A stretch of 57,029 nucleotides of DNA from a virus. The notes beneath the pieces are model-generated. The model worked only from the letters and a program-made list of their open reading frames with translations. It did not search any database and had not been told where the DNA came from. A program made the translations under genes and the position numbers. Below, piece by piece: positions 40,926 through 48,856 of this stretch. Position 1 is the stretch's first letter; every line of letters begins with the position of its first letter. The DNA is taken from the IMG/VR virus record IMGVR_UViG_3300043425_000238, positions 1-57,029 of that record; one strand, 5' to 3'.

Positions 40926-41837
40926 TTAAGGTTTAAGTAAATCTGACCTGTCACCCCACTCGCGGTATGAGTTGATGGTTGCAGCATCCATTGACACGTG
41001 GTGATCTTTACCAGTGTTCCAGAAGAAGGCACCATCACTAGCATGCTCTCTCATAAAGCGCAGGACTTTAAGATCGTAGGTCTTGACTGATGGGAATGGT
41101 GCAGTCTCAAGATCTTCACCACGGCCAAACTCGTAAGGATGGCTGTAGATCTTAGCTCTTCCTGCTTCGCCTGCTTTAATGTTACGGGCAACAGCTACAC
41201 AATGGAAGTCAGTATCTGGCCAGCCTACTTGCATGGATCTGCTCATGACGCCTGTTGAGATGGCTGTCCACATTTCCTTAGGTTGACCATGCTTCTTCAT
41301 GTAGTTATCACAGGCTCTGGTCATGACTGCAGTGACTAGCGGATGCTTCAAACCAAATGGGAAGAAGGTTGCATTGTTACGGTCAGCCCAAGCTTTTGCT
41401 TCTCTATTGAGATTAGGCATGGCAGCCGAACGAACCCAGCGTAGTTCACCGCCTAACTCCATGGCGTGCATTTGATGGGTTGATGCTTCTTGTCGGGCTG
41501 GTGCAAATAGCACCAAGCGTTTGTTGTACTTCTTAGCCAAGATTGCCAACGCTGCAGGCGCATGGCCTTGTCTAGGTGCTACATAGGTAATGGTATCAGT
41601 CTTGATGGTTGACATCAACAACTCACCAAGACGACCTTTTGTGCCACCTAGTGGGTTCAGATCTTCACGAACCACATGGAAGGTTCTACCCTTTTCATCG
41701 TTAGTCAACTGAAATGGCTCAACAACAAAGTCACCGCAAGGGTCGACCCAGTCTTTTGTCATTTCCAAATACTCTTCTCTGCTATGCAGCGTTAAGTCAT
41801 AGTTTATCCCGTCAAGGATATGGTTGTTATGCGCCAT
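40926..41837 (-). CDS. PLP-dependent enzyme (tryptophan synthase beta / cysteine synthase fold)
   Basis: 303 residues. The motif VREDLNPLGGTKGRLGELLM places the Schiff-base lysine at K67 with the classic N(P)xGGxKxR context of fold-type II PLP enzymes. The chain continues with ITYVAPRQGHAPAALAILAK (cofactor-binding loop) and RLVLFAPARQEASTHQM, as in cysteine-synthase-like proteins. It is embedded in the modification cassette, overlapping the upstream gene by 11 bases with AGGAG inside that gene. PLP enzymes act in thymidine hypermodification of phages such as ViI, removing a carboxyl group or rearranging an amino acid attached to the base. The same kind of step is inferred here. Confidence 0.75.
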   Translation of the reverse strand: MAHNNHILDGINYDLTLHSREEYLEMTKDWVDPCGDFVVEPFQLTNDEKGRTFHVVREDLNPLGGTKGRLGELLMSTIKTDTITYVAPRQGHAPAALAILAKKYNKRLVLFAPARQEASTHQMHAMELGGELRWVRSAAMPNLNREAKAWADRNNATFFPFGLKHPLVTAVMTRACDNYMKKHGQPKEMWTAISTGVMSRSMQVGWPDTDFHCVAVARNIKAGEAGRAKIYSHPYEFGRGEDLETAPFPSVKTYDLKVLRFMREHASDGAFFWNTGKDHHVSMDAATINSYREWGDRSDLLKP

Positions 41838-42960
41838 CTTTTACTCTCCTTTGATATTCGTCTACTGACATGTTAGCTCTGGACAAGACATAGTCATCAG
41901 AAGGGTGCACATTGATGTCGTTGAAACTACCAACAAGGCCCAATTCCAAATGCTTCCGCTGCCTTCCATAAGGGTGATGACCGACACGGTGACTGCTAAA
42001 TACACGATCCCGATCAAGATGCTCATAATCATGCCCTGGCCGGACATAAGATTCAATCCAGCGAATATAATCACAAGCAATATCTTCTGCATCATAGGGG
42101 ACTGATCCAGTGTCTTCATAAATTCTCTCCATAATGTTGTCTAGAAATTGTATTGGCTTCATCTTCTTTGGCTTGTCAAACAAGTAGCTCAAGCATTCCA
42201 CGGCGTTTGTGCCATAAAAGAAGTGGCTATCCCTTTTGACCAGCTCAGGGAAAAAGTCAGCAATGTCAGCAACTACCGCTGCATACTGGAATTTGTAGGC
42301 CCGTAGATCACGTGACCTGTTCCACTCAAACATCCATTCGCCAATCTCTCTCAAACCTTTAGGCTCCCCTGACGTTAACCAATCAGCTAAGCTACGGGCC
42401 AAGACAGGAGCGTACACGGCCAAGAAGAAGTCACCGCCTCGTTTGAAGCCACGACCTGGTCTAGGGAACGCGGGGAATTGGTAACCAACAGAAGTGTAGA
42501 ACGTAGACTGAGACCACTGGATCTTCTCAGCCATTTCCTCAATACTAAGCCCAATGATCTCTGGCAGCAGAGTGTTGTGGTAGCCTGAATGCTTCTTGCC
42601 ATAGTTAATTCCTGAGCCTGTCAGTCTGTGGAGCATAAATACATACAACCACTCAGGCAAGGACCAAACACCATGAACACCCGTAGCTTCTTCCGCAATT
42701 GGCAAACGAATGCCATGCATCTTATGATCGTATGGATGCTCCTCGGCTTTCCCATACCACAAGTCAAGCAAGATCTGTGTAAACCCGGCGTACTTACGGT
42801 TGACAACGTCGTAGAGGTGGACGTTCTTCATAAGGTCGTCGTCAAAAGGCGAGTCCTCGTGACGTGTCGTCCCTAGATTGCAATGTTCCTGCTGCCACGT
42901 CGCCATCTGATGGTAGCGTAGGAATTCAGGATAGTATTCGGTCATGACAAGATTTGTCAT
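41827..42960 (-). CDS. aGPT-PPlase / 5-hmdU DNA kinase helical-type base-modification protein
   Basis: 377 residues, mostly helical. Residues 8-70 (EYYPEFLRYHQMATWQQEHC, then DSPFDDDLMKNVHLYDVVNR and KYAGFTQILLDLWYG) match the conserved core of the helical families called alpha-glutamyl/putrescinyl thymine pyrophosphorylase and 5-hmdU DNA kinase helical domain: a conserved aromatic-R segment, D-D-L, N-x-x-x-Y-D-V-x-R, then GFTQ. Later come GYHNTLLPEIIGLSIEEMAE, AFPRPGRGFKRGGDFFLAVY and HFFYGTNAVECLSYLFDKPK. These enzymes attach phosphate or an amino acid/amine to hydroxymethyl pyrimidines in DNA. Which of these it does here cannot be told. ATGA overlap with the SGNH-like gene. Confidence 0.65.
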   Translation of the reverse strand: MTNLVMTEYYPEFLRYHQMATWQQEHCNLGTTRHEDSPFDDDLMKNVHLYDVVNRKYAGFTQILLDLWYGKAEEHPYDHKMHGIRLPIAEEATGVHGVWSLPEWLYVFMLHRLTGSGINYGKKHSGYHNTLLPEIIGLSIEEMAEKIQWSQSTFYTSVGYQFPAFPRPGRGFKRGGDFFLAVYAPVLARSLADWLTSGEPKGLREIGEWMFEWNRSRDLRAYKFQYAAVVADIADFFPELVKRDSHFFYGTNAVECLSYLFDKPKKMKPIQFLDNIMERIYEDTGSVPYDAEDIACDYIRWIESYVRPGHDYEHLDRDRVFSSHRVGHHPYGRQRKHLELGLVGSFNDINVHPSDDYVLSRANMSVDEYQRRVKDGA

Positions 42961-43931
42961 TCTGCTTCCCCTCTTAATAATCTATTCATACGGCCATGTG
43001 CCCATGAAACATGAACTGAACCTGGTTTTTCCATGTACTCTTCATCCATCTCGCCTTTGCTATTCTTAAAGTAGAACGGATAGCGCAGGTAGGTCCAACC
43101 ATTGTTAATACACATCTCGCTAAACAACTCGTCCATCTTACGACGTAAGAAGTCACGCTCCTCCCAAGATCCTGCAAACGGCGTGCCTTTGTAGTAGCCA
43201 GTCTTCGGGAGCTTACGACTCTCGTTCTCAATGTAGATCGGCTGCACAACTTGAATGCCACAGCCGGAGTCCCGCTGAATATCAATGAGCTGCTGCTGAA
43301 GTCGCACGACTAAGTCAACTAGCGCAGGAATTGGATGAGCTTGTCTATGTAAATGATGACGGATGTCGATATTACCGAAGCAAACCGCTAATTCGTCAGG
43401 AATGTACTCCAAAAAGCTAGAAATACCGCTTTCAAGTGCCCCAAAAAGAGTTTTCCCATCATGGCGTATGACTGACGCGCCTGGCACATACCAGTTCAAA
43501 CTATGACTGTCTCCTAATATAATATAACTCGAGGCTTTTTGTGTGTGGACAGGTGCGCTTGTGGCGCGAGCATTTAGAGTATCTTTTGGAAAATTTGGCC
43601 ATCTCCTAGCAATGAGGTCGCCAAAGCCGACTGGACGCTCATCTAACCACTCAAGTTTGTCACCGAAGCCGATCATGCGGTCAAACTTCTCACGATTCTC
43701 GTCAGAGGCGCCACCGAACAAGTTAAGAGTGCCTGACCATTCCATGCCGAGGTAGCAATAGATCTTGTCGTACTGCTCCCAATTAGTTTTAGATTCGTCT
43801 TTTGTGTAGATGACGTCGACGTCGTTGCCTTCACGACTAATTTGATCTGCGCGCATTAAAGCCCATGCAGTGCGGTGAGATCCTTCTTTAGGTGTTAAAG
43901 TCCCGTTCGGACTGTAGATTGCTATTTTCAT
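42957..43931 (-). CDS. SGNH/GDSL-hydrolase-like protein, first gene of the modification cassette
   Basis: 324 residues. N-terminal 130 residues form an alpha/beta region of unclear family (KIAIYSPNGTLTPKEGSHRT, then DVDVIYTKDESKTN). From residue 137 an SGNH-type core is visible: GDSHSLNW (S142), a glycine-containing second block near 164-170, FGNIDIRHH with N187, and a C-terminal histidine in GSVHVSWAH (H307 or H312). The Asp that normally precedes the His is not obvious. SGNH enzymes are esterases or acyltransferases. Its promoter and coupled translation with the helical enzyme suggest it acts in the same pathway, perhaps adding or removing an acyl group. This is inference. Confidence 0.55.
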   Translation of the reverse strand: MKIAIYSPNGTLTPKEGSHRTAWALMRADQISREGNDVDVIYTKDESKTNWEQYDKIYCYLGMEWSGTLNLFGGASDENREKFDRMIGFGDKLEWLDERPVGFGDLIARRWPNFPKDTLNARATSAPVHTQKASSYIILGDSHSLNWYVPGASVIRHDGKTLFGALESGISSFLEYIPDELAVCFGNIDIRHHLHRQAHPIPALVDLVVRLQQQLIDIQRDSGCGIQVVQPIYIENESRKLPKTGYYKGTPFAGSWEERDFLRRKMDELFSEMCINNGWTYLRYPFYFKNSKGEMDEEYMEKPGSVHVSWAHGRMNRLLRGEAE

Positions 43932-43952
43932 GCCTTTCTTCCTCTTTCTATC

Positions 43953-43966
43953 CAGTCAGATGACTG
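43953..43966. promoter_or_regulatory. Palindrome at the transcription start of the modification operon
   Basis: CAGTCA-GA-TGACTG, 6-base arms around a 2-base centre, lies 9-22 bases downstream of the -10 box at 43975. The location overlaps the predicted transcript start region, so it is a candidate operator, or a short 5' hairpin on the mRNA. Confidence 0.4.
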
Positions 43967-43974
43967 TACGACAC

Positions 43975-44004
43975 AGTATACCACGTTTCTTATTTTGTTG
44001 TAAA
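43975..44004 (-). promoter_or_regulatory. Promoter of the modification operon
   Basis: Minus strand -35 TTTACA (43999-44004) and -10 TATACT (43975-43980), 18-base spacer, in the 78-base gap between the SF1 helicase and the SGNH-like gene. The upstream context CGCTAAAACTGTTTACAA is nearly identical to the element at 36074-36091. The ribosome binding site AGAGGAAGAAAGGC follows. Confidence 0.7.
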
Positions 44005-44009
44005 CAGTT

Positions 44010-45539
44010 TTAGCGATACTCATTAAAATACATGTTAGTCTGTGGCAGCACAATGTGCAAGTGCTTCTTGGCTCTGGTAACGCCTACATAAAACACTCGG
44101 ATCTCGTCATCAGGATTCTTAGTGTATTCTGCATAGCTACGCTTTGCCAGATCAGTAAACACAACCACATGGTCAGCTTCTCCGCCTTTCACGCCATGGA
44201 TGGTTGAAACATGGTGCCTAGGATGCTGCGATAAAGCTTTAGGGCCTCCTTGACGCAGTACCATTAAATAGTACTCACGCTGCTCAAGAGGGATCCCTGT
44301 TAGAGCATCATGCCAAGGACCATCTACTAAGATGCCGTGATCTCGTTTAAGATCTTCCATTTTGTACTCGGCATCATCCAACAATGTCTTGCCGTCTTTG
44401 AATCCCCTCTTGATGCCAACACCAACCTCTAAGAATTCCAAGAAGTTTTTGATGTCATTGCCCAATTGAGGTTTGCCTGCTCTGAGCCGTTCCCAATAAA
44501 CAATAGCTTTGTGTTCCTTGGCTTTGACAGAGCTGCCTTGACTAGTGGTAAAAGTAATGCCTTGCTCAAATAGGTTTCTTTTAATCCCACTTAGTTGATA
44601 CGCATTCCTAGCTAGGTATAGCCAGGTCCCTTCAGCATCAGGGATCATGGTAGGATTCAAATAGTAACTAACAGCGCCTTTGTCTTCTCTAGACGCAAAT
44701 GCCTTATCAAACCTTTTGCCCACTCTCTTGATAATCTTTTGACTAAGCTTGTGGATAGAACTCGGCAGCCGCCATGACTTGGCTAATACTTCCCTCTCGC
44801 CTTCTAAGCTTAGGAATGAATCAACATCTGCACCTGACCATTTATAGATGGCCTGATCATCATCTCCTGCAATATAGATCTCAAGGCAGCCGTTAAATGC
44901 CCGCTTGATCACTTCCCATTGCACCTTGGACAGATCTTGTGCTTCATCAATAATGGCTATGTCAACCTTGGCAGGACGACCTTCAATCAAGTATTCTCTG
45001 AGCATGTCAGTAAAATCCATGAGCCCAGAGTCAAGCTTGTATTCTTTTAGTGCCTTACTAAATTGATTAAGCTGATGCCAACTAAAGTCAGGATACTCCA
45101 ACGAGTCGTACGTCTTCTTTAATGAATCTCCGGTAGACCGTGCAAGATTATCCACAAAGAGCATTTGATCGCCCACAGTACCACCAACAGGCAGTCCTGT
45201 TCCTTCTTCATCGAGTCTTCCATTTAGTGAAATGCCAAGGATCCTAGCAAGATCTTGATAATGCGCAGGACCCATGACAGAGGATCTACTAGCACCGGTT
45301 TGACGAAAACAAAAGCTGTGGACTGTCCTAAAGAATGGTAGATCCTTCTTTGTGAAGCCAAACTTCTTTTCAGCCCTACTAATAGCTTCGTTGACCGCCT
45401 TAGTAGTGAATGACATGTAGGCAATCCTATCAGGAGGAATTCCTGCTGCCAACTTTTGCTCAACTATATCTAGGAGTCTGGTTGTCTTACCACAACCAGG
45501 TGCCCCTAAGATCAGCGTTTGATGCTGACCTATCTTCAT
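44010..45539 (-). CDS. SF1 (UvrD/PcrA-type) DNA helicase
   Basis: 509 residues. Motif I LGAPGCGKTT (11-20), motif Ia YMSFTTKAVNEA, motif II IIDEAQDLS (196-204), motif III IAGDDDQAIYKWSGAD, and C-terminal motifs V-VI STIHGVKGGEADHVVVFTD and VFYVGVTRAKKHL. All motifs of a superfamily 1A 3'-5' helicase are present, in a compact form. It likely works with the primase encoded immediately upstream (TAATG overlap) and the family A polymerase. The gene is the last before the modification operon promoter. Confidence 0.93.
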   Translation of the reverse strand: MKIGQHQTLILGAPGCGKTTRLLDIVEQKLAAGIPPDRIAYMSFTTKAVNEAISRAEKKFGFTKKDLPFFRTVHSFCFRQTGASRSSVMGPAHYQDLARILGISLNGRLDEEGTGLPVGGTVGDQMLFVDNLARSTGDSLKKTYDSLEYPDFSWHQLNQFSKALKEYKLDSGLMDFTDMLREYLIEGRPAKVDIAIIDEAQDLSKVQWEVIKRAFNGCLEIYIAGDDDQAIYKWSGADVDSFLSLEGEREVLAKSWRLPSSIHKLSQKIIKRVGKRFDKAFASREDKGAVSYYLNPTMIPDAEGTWLYLARNAYQLSGIKRNLFEQGITFTTSQGSSVKAKEHKAIVYWERLRAGKPQLGNDIKNFLEFLEVGVGIKRGFKDGKTLLDDAEYKMEDLKRDHGILVDGPWHDALTGIPLEQREYYLMVLRQGGPKALSQHPRHHVSTIHGVKGGEADHVVVFTDLAKRSYAEYTKNPDDEIRVFYVGVTRAKKHLHIVLPQTNMYFNEYR

Positions 45540-47059
45540 TAGAATTCGCCTTCAACCGATGGTAAGTCAAACTCACTGTCTTGTGCTGTAAAGGCTGGCA
45601 CTGACCAACACTGTACACACTTAGCTTTAATGTTGAACGAATGGTGTTCTGCACCACGTCGACGTAACGCTGACCAGATCTCTTTGCTAGACATGCTTCT
45701 AAAGTGTTGCTGTTCAAGGTATCGTTGGAAGTCAGATCCACGGAAGTAAGTACGACCTTCCTCTGTCCAAGGTTTGCCCATCAGCATCTCTTCTTTAACT
45801 CTAGCTTGTACCATACCTGTACAGAAGTTGTCAAGCATAAACCACATACGGCCTTCTGCCCCTGCATCATCTGGTGCTTCAATGATCTCAACATTACGTA
45901 GCTTTTCACGGATCATCTTTTCCCAAGTGATCGGTTTAATTCTGTTTGGATAGTTGTTGATTCGTTCCATACAGATCTTAGCAAACCTAGCTTGACTTAA
46001 CAAGTCATCAGTATCCAATTCCATACGAACACCGTCAACGTCAATGATCCAAATAGGTGGTTCTGTCATTAGCTTAACCAACGAACCAATGTTGACCATA
46101 GGATCATCTTCATTGCCTTCGCCAATACCAAATTGACGTCCTCGGCATAACTCTTTTGAGCAATGCTCATTCAGTGGAAACTTGTCGCATGGATAGAAAT
46201 AGCTTTTGCGTGATACTGATCTAGTCAGCATCAATACTTCTTTAGATGGCAATGGCGGATTCATAAACTTCTGATTGAATGGATCCATCTCCTTTTCCCA
46301 GTCGTCCGGAAACTTCATTCGGAGGTACACACCAACGGCAAACATGCCTGAGTTACGAGAGCCTTGTGGGAAACCTTGACTGGCTAATGACTGCAAACAC
46401 GGAGGGCCATCCATGAAGTCGTCATCGCCAGTCTTGGTTATTACCAGCTCTTTGAGCTCGTCTTCCGACACTCGCTTAGATTCAGCAAGGTCTAGGAATT
46501 CTTCTAATGTTTTCTTTTCATCGCCAACAATACAATAGCGCTCGGTCTTATCACCAGCAAAGTAAGGCATATTTAGCCAGTTACCTACGTCATTCTTAGA
46601 CGCTAGTCTTACTTGCTTAGGGAAGATCTCAACCTTAGGATAGCCTAACGCTGCTGCGTAGACCATTAACTTAGATCTCATTAGCGTAGCAGGAATTGGT
46701 TCAGAACCAAACAAGTACAAGTGAGCACCGCCTGATTTAGTACGGCAGATAATTAACGGCAGCTTAAACTCGTCAATCTTGTCTTGAATCTTCTTAAAGT
46801 CTATAGGATAGACGTCGATGTCAATGGCACCCCAATTACATGTGCCATCATCCTTGATAGGTACTACGCCTACACCAAGTGTTCCTTGCAAATGTTCTAG
46901 CCAATGTCCTTCAGACACACGGCCTAAAACAGTAGTTGCACGGCCTTCAATCTTACCAGAGCCTTTGACTCCAGTAATGATAAATTGTCCATGGGCTCTG
47001 TCCAAGCCTTCGTATAATACAGCTAGTCTATTCACTAGCTTATTTGTTTTTTCTTTCAT
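45539..47059 (-). CDS. AEP-superfamily primase (TOTE-like)
   Basis: 506 residues. The AEP catalytic signature is clear: NWGAIDIDVYP (D80, D82) and ICRTKSGGAHLYLFGSE (H113), as in the primase of TOTE-type and related systems. A later segment, YPCDKFPLNEHCSKELCRGR at about 305-325, is a cysteine cluster of the kind that follows AEP domains (PriCT-like). The C-terminal part, from about 440, has FRSMSSKEIWSALRRRGAEH, a winged-helix-like domain. It synthesises primers at the replication fork. ATG is preceded by CTAGAAAG. An archaeo-eukaryotic-type primase beside a bacterial-type polymerase is typical of some podoviruses. Confidence 0.85.
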   Translation of the reverse strand: MKEKTNKLVNRLAVLYEGLDRAHGQFIITGVKGSGKIEGRATTVLGRVSEGHWLEHLQGTLGVGVVPIKDDGTCNWGAIDIDVYPIDFKKIQDKIDEFKLPLIICRTKSGGAHLYLFGSEPIPATLMRSKLMVYAAALGYPKVEIFPKQVRLASKNDVGNWLNMPYFAGDKTERYCIVGDEKKTLEEFLDLAESKRVSEDELKELVITKTGDDDFMDGPPCLQSLASQGFPQGSRNSGMFAVGVYLRMKFPDDWEKEMDPFNQKFMNPPLPSKEVLMLTRSVSRKSYFYPCDKFPLNEHCSKELCRGRQFGIGEGNEDDPMVNIGSLVKLMTEPPIWIIDVDGVRMELDTDDLLSQARFAKICMERINNYPNRIKPITWEKMIREKLRNVEIIEAPDDAGAEGRMWFMLDNFCTGMVQARVKEEMLMGKPWTEEGRTYFRGSDFQRYLEQQHFRSMSSKEIWSALRRRGAEHHSFNIKAKCVQCWSVPAFTAQDSEFDLPSVEGEF

Positions 47060-47120
47060 CTTTCTAGCCCTTAAATAATTGCCGGTTACGTTTATCCGGC
47101 GTCTTTCGACCGGTTACCGC
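47060..47120 (-). other. Gap with small hairpins and CCGGTTAC repeats
   Basis: The gap holds two direct copies of CCGGTTAC (47082-47089, 47110-47117) and a possible hairpin with arms GCCGG and CCGGC (47081-47100, 10-base loop). It may set the relative expression of the ssDNA-binding-like and primase genes. No promoter is evident. Confidence 0.3.
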
Positions 47121-47924
47121 TTAAAAGTCTTCTGTTATCTCAACACCAGCGTCAGACATAGGTTGTTGAACCTTGACTTCGCCTGCAGTGATTGATTTTT
47201 GGAATGCTTTGGCAGCAGCGTACAATGCAGGGCTTACAGCACTGACTTCTTCGCCTAAAGTAATCTTATAACCAAACCATGAACCAGCGTCATTTGACTC
47301 AGGCACAGTAGTTAAGGTATACAAATGACTAAACATTGGCTTAGTTTTTACTTGGCCATCTTTACCAGTAAATTTTAAACCGTCCATTTTACTCATCCAT
47401 TGACGCGACTTTTTCAATTGTGAACTAGTCATTGACACTACTGCAGGACTGAATGAACCGTCTGCTTTAGCAATCAACACATAGTGATTGCGTGTATCAA
47501 CTAACACGTCACTAGTCTTAGGATTGATCTCACCTTTATCATCTTGGAAGTATGAACGACCATCGATGTTTTTAACAGTTGAGATAATTGGATCATCTGG
47601 TGTGTATTCAGCTTTAAAACCACCGCCAGTTTCACGAGCGCCCCAGCGAACAAATCGACGAGTGTAGTAACAAGGAATAACTTGTACACCTACATCACCG
47701 CCAACAACTTCTTGAGTAACGCTATTAAATAGTGAGCCTTCTTCTGCGCCTTTAATATAGGCACCATCAGATTTTTTCACTTGAGGTGAACCAGATTGCA
47801 ACACGCTTAAGAACGGTATTGCATAGGCGTCCTTATCAGCTTGCTCAAAACCACTACCAGCATCTTCGTCATAATCAACAACTGCTAATGCCGTATTCTT
47901 TTTTAAATCTACATCTGTAGCCAT
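47121..47924 (-). CDS. Putative single-stranded DNA-binding protein
   Basis: 267 residues with an acidic C-terminal tail (MSDAGVEITEDF), a feature of many SSBs. The core is beta-rich: YAIPFLSVLQSGSPQVKKSD, VGVQVIPCYYTRRFVRWGAR, SDVLVDTRNHYVLIAKADGS and MTSSQLKKSRQWMSKMDGLK. A similar protein lies near the primase and helicase genes of many phages and is often annotated only as hypothetical or as SSB. AGGAG lies upstream of the ATG. The ssDNA-binding role is inferred from the acidic tail and gene neighbourhood. Confidence 0.5.
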   Translation of the reverse strand: MATDVDLKKNTALAVVDYDEDAGSGFEQADKDAYAIPFLSVLQSGSPQVKKSDGAYIKGAEEGSLFNSVTQEVVGGDVGVQVIPCYYTRRFVRWGARETGGGFKAEYTPDDPIISTVKNIDGRSYFQDDKGEINPKTSDVLVDTRNHYVLIAKADGSFSPAVVSMTSSQLKKSRQWMSKMDGLKFTGKDGQVKTKPMFSHLYTLTTVPESNDAGSWFGYKITLGEEVSAVSPALYAAAKAFQKSITAGEVKVQQPMSDAGVEITEDF

Positions 47925-47986
47925 AATATTACTCCTAACTTTCTAAAATAACTGCCAAGTTTAGCCTCCGGCAATCTCAAGAGGTA

Positions 47987-48511
47987 CTACTTAATCACAG
48001 CCTTCGAATATGGATAGGCTCCAAACAATTCCAAAGGAACGTCTACACCCTTAGCCATTTGCTCTTTAATAAAAGCTTTTAGCGTTTGAGCATGAACACC
48101 CTCTTTGTCACTGTAATTCATACCATGCTCTTGACAATACTCTTTTAAAGCTTCGGCACTGTCGTCTTCGCCACGCCCAAAGTCAATTGCCACGGTATTT
48201 TTAATCAAATCGCCAAAGCCACTTTCACGCAGCCATGCGTAGGCATCTCTCTTTTTATCAGCCGGAACTGACACAGCCACATCGTCCTTAATGGTGATCT
48301 TGGCTCCATTGTCAAGAGTGAATGCTTTCATGCCGGCTTCCGCCATAGCTGTTGGCAATAGATCTTCTTGCACTAACCTAAGTTCAGCTTCCGCTTGCTT
48401 AAGTTCGTCTTCTTTAACCAATACTGCTCTCTCAGCTTCTTGCTGTCTCTTAGCGAGATTAGCAATTTGCTTTAAGGCATTGTTGGATACACTAATTTCT
48501 AAATCTTCCAT
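47987..48511 (-). CDS. Early coiled-coil protein of the replication module
   Basis: 174 residues: a helical start (NNALKQIANLAKRQQEAERA), a beta segment MKAFTLDNGAKITIKDDVAV, then AYAWLRESGFGDLIKNTVAI and a C-terminal AQTLKAFIKEQMAKGVDVPL. The coil ... F.L..G.KI.I..... ... A..WL...GFGDLIKN pattern is widely conserved in phages without a defined role. It sits between the SNF2-helicase pair and the SSB-like gene, with a TAATG overlap upstream. Confidence 0.65.
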   Translation of the reverse strand: MEDLEISVSNNALKQIANLAKRQQEAERAVLVKEDELKQAEAELRLVQEDLLPTAMAEAGMKAFTLDNGAKITIKDDVAVSVPADKKRDAYAWLRESGFGDLIKNTVAIDFGRGEDDSAEALKEYCQEHGMNYSDKEGVHAQTLKAFIKEQMAKGVDVPLELFGAYPYSKAVIK

Positions 48512-48855
48512 TATACTGCCTTTCCTGATGTATCAAGTTGAACTGGGATATAAGCCTGTTGGAAACGATCCCACTTTAATAACTTAATCCTTCCGCCTGT
48601 TTTTTCACCTGCAATCATGGCAGCGGCAACCATAATAGATGGATCTCCAATTGGCAACAAATAGTCGTCATCTGAAAAATCTTTAAGCTTCTCACGCAAA
48701 GCTCTAATTACTGGAACAGGTGAGAAGAAAGAATGACCAGGTGGCATTAAGATCTCAACTTGTCCAAACTCTATAGCTGGTGTTAAGTCAAACTCTGATA
48801 CCCACTGGCCATCAACTTTCCTAGCTTTTTCTTGTGTTACGTATACTGCAGGCAT
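48511..48855 (-). CDS. Small protein linked to the SNF2 helicase
   Basis: About 114 residues from the ATG at 48855: MPAVYVTQEKARKVDGQWVS, then FDLTPAIEFGQVEILMPPGH and DDYLLPIGDPSIMVAAAMIA. Beta-rich N-terminal half; GDP.....A..IA pattern near residues 75-90. It starts within the last codons of the helicase gene. I recognise the P.ILMPPG/GDP pattern as common downstream of phage helicases, function unknown. Confidence 0.6.
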   Translation of the reverse strand: MPAVYVTQEKARKVDGQWVSEFDLTPAIEFGQVEILMPPGHSFFSPVPVIRALREKLKDFSDDDYLLPIGDPSIMVAAAMIAGEKTGGRIKLLKWDRFQQAYIPVQLDTSGKAV

Positions 48856-48856
48856 C

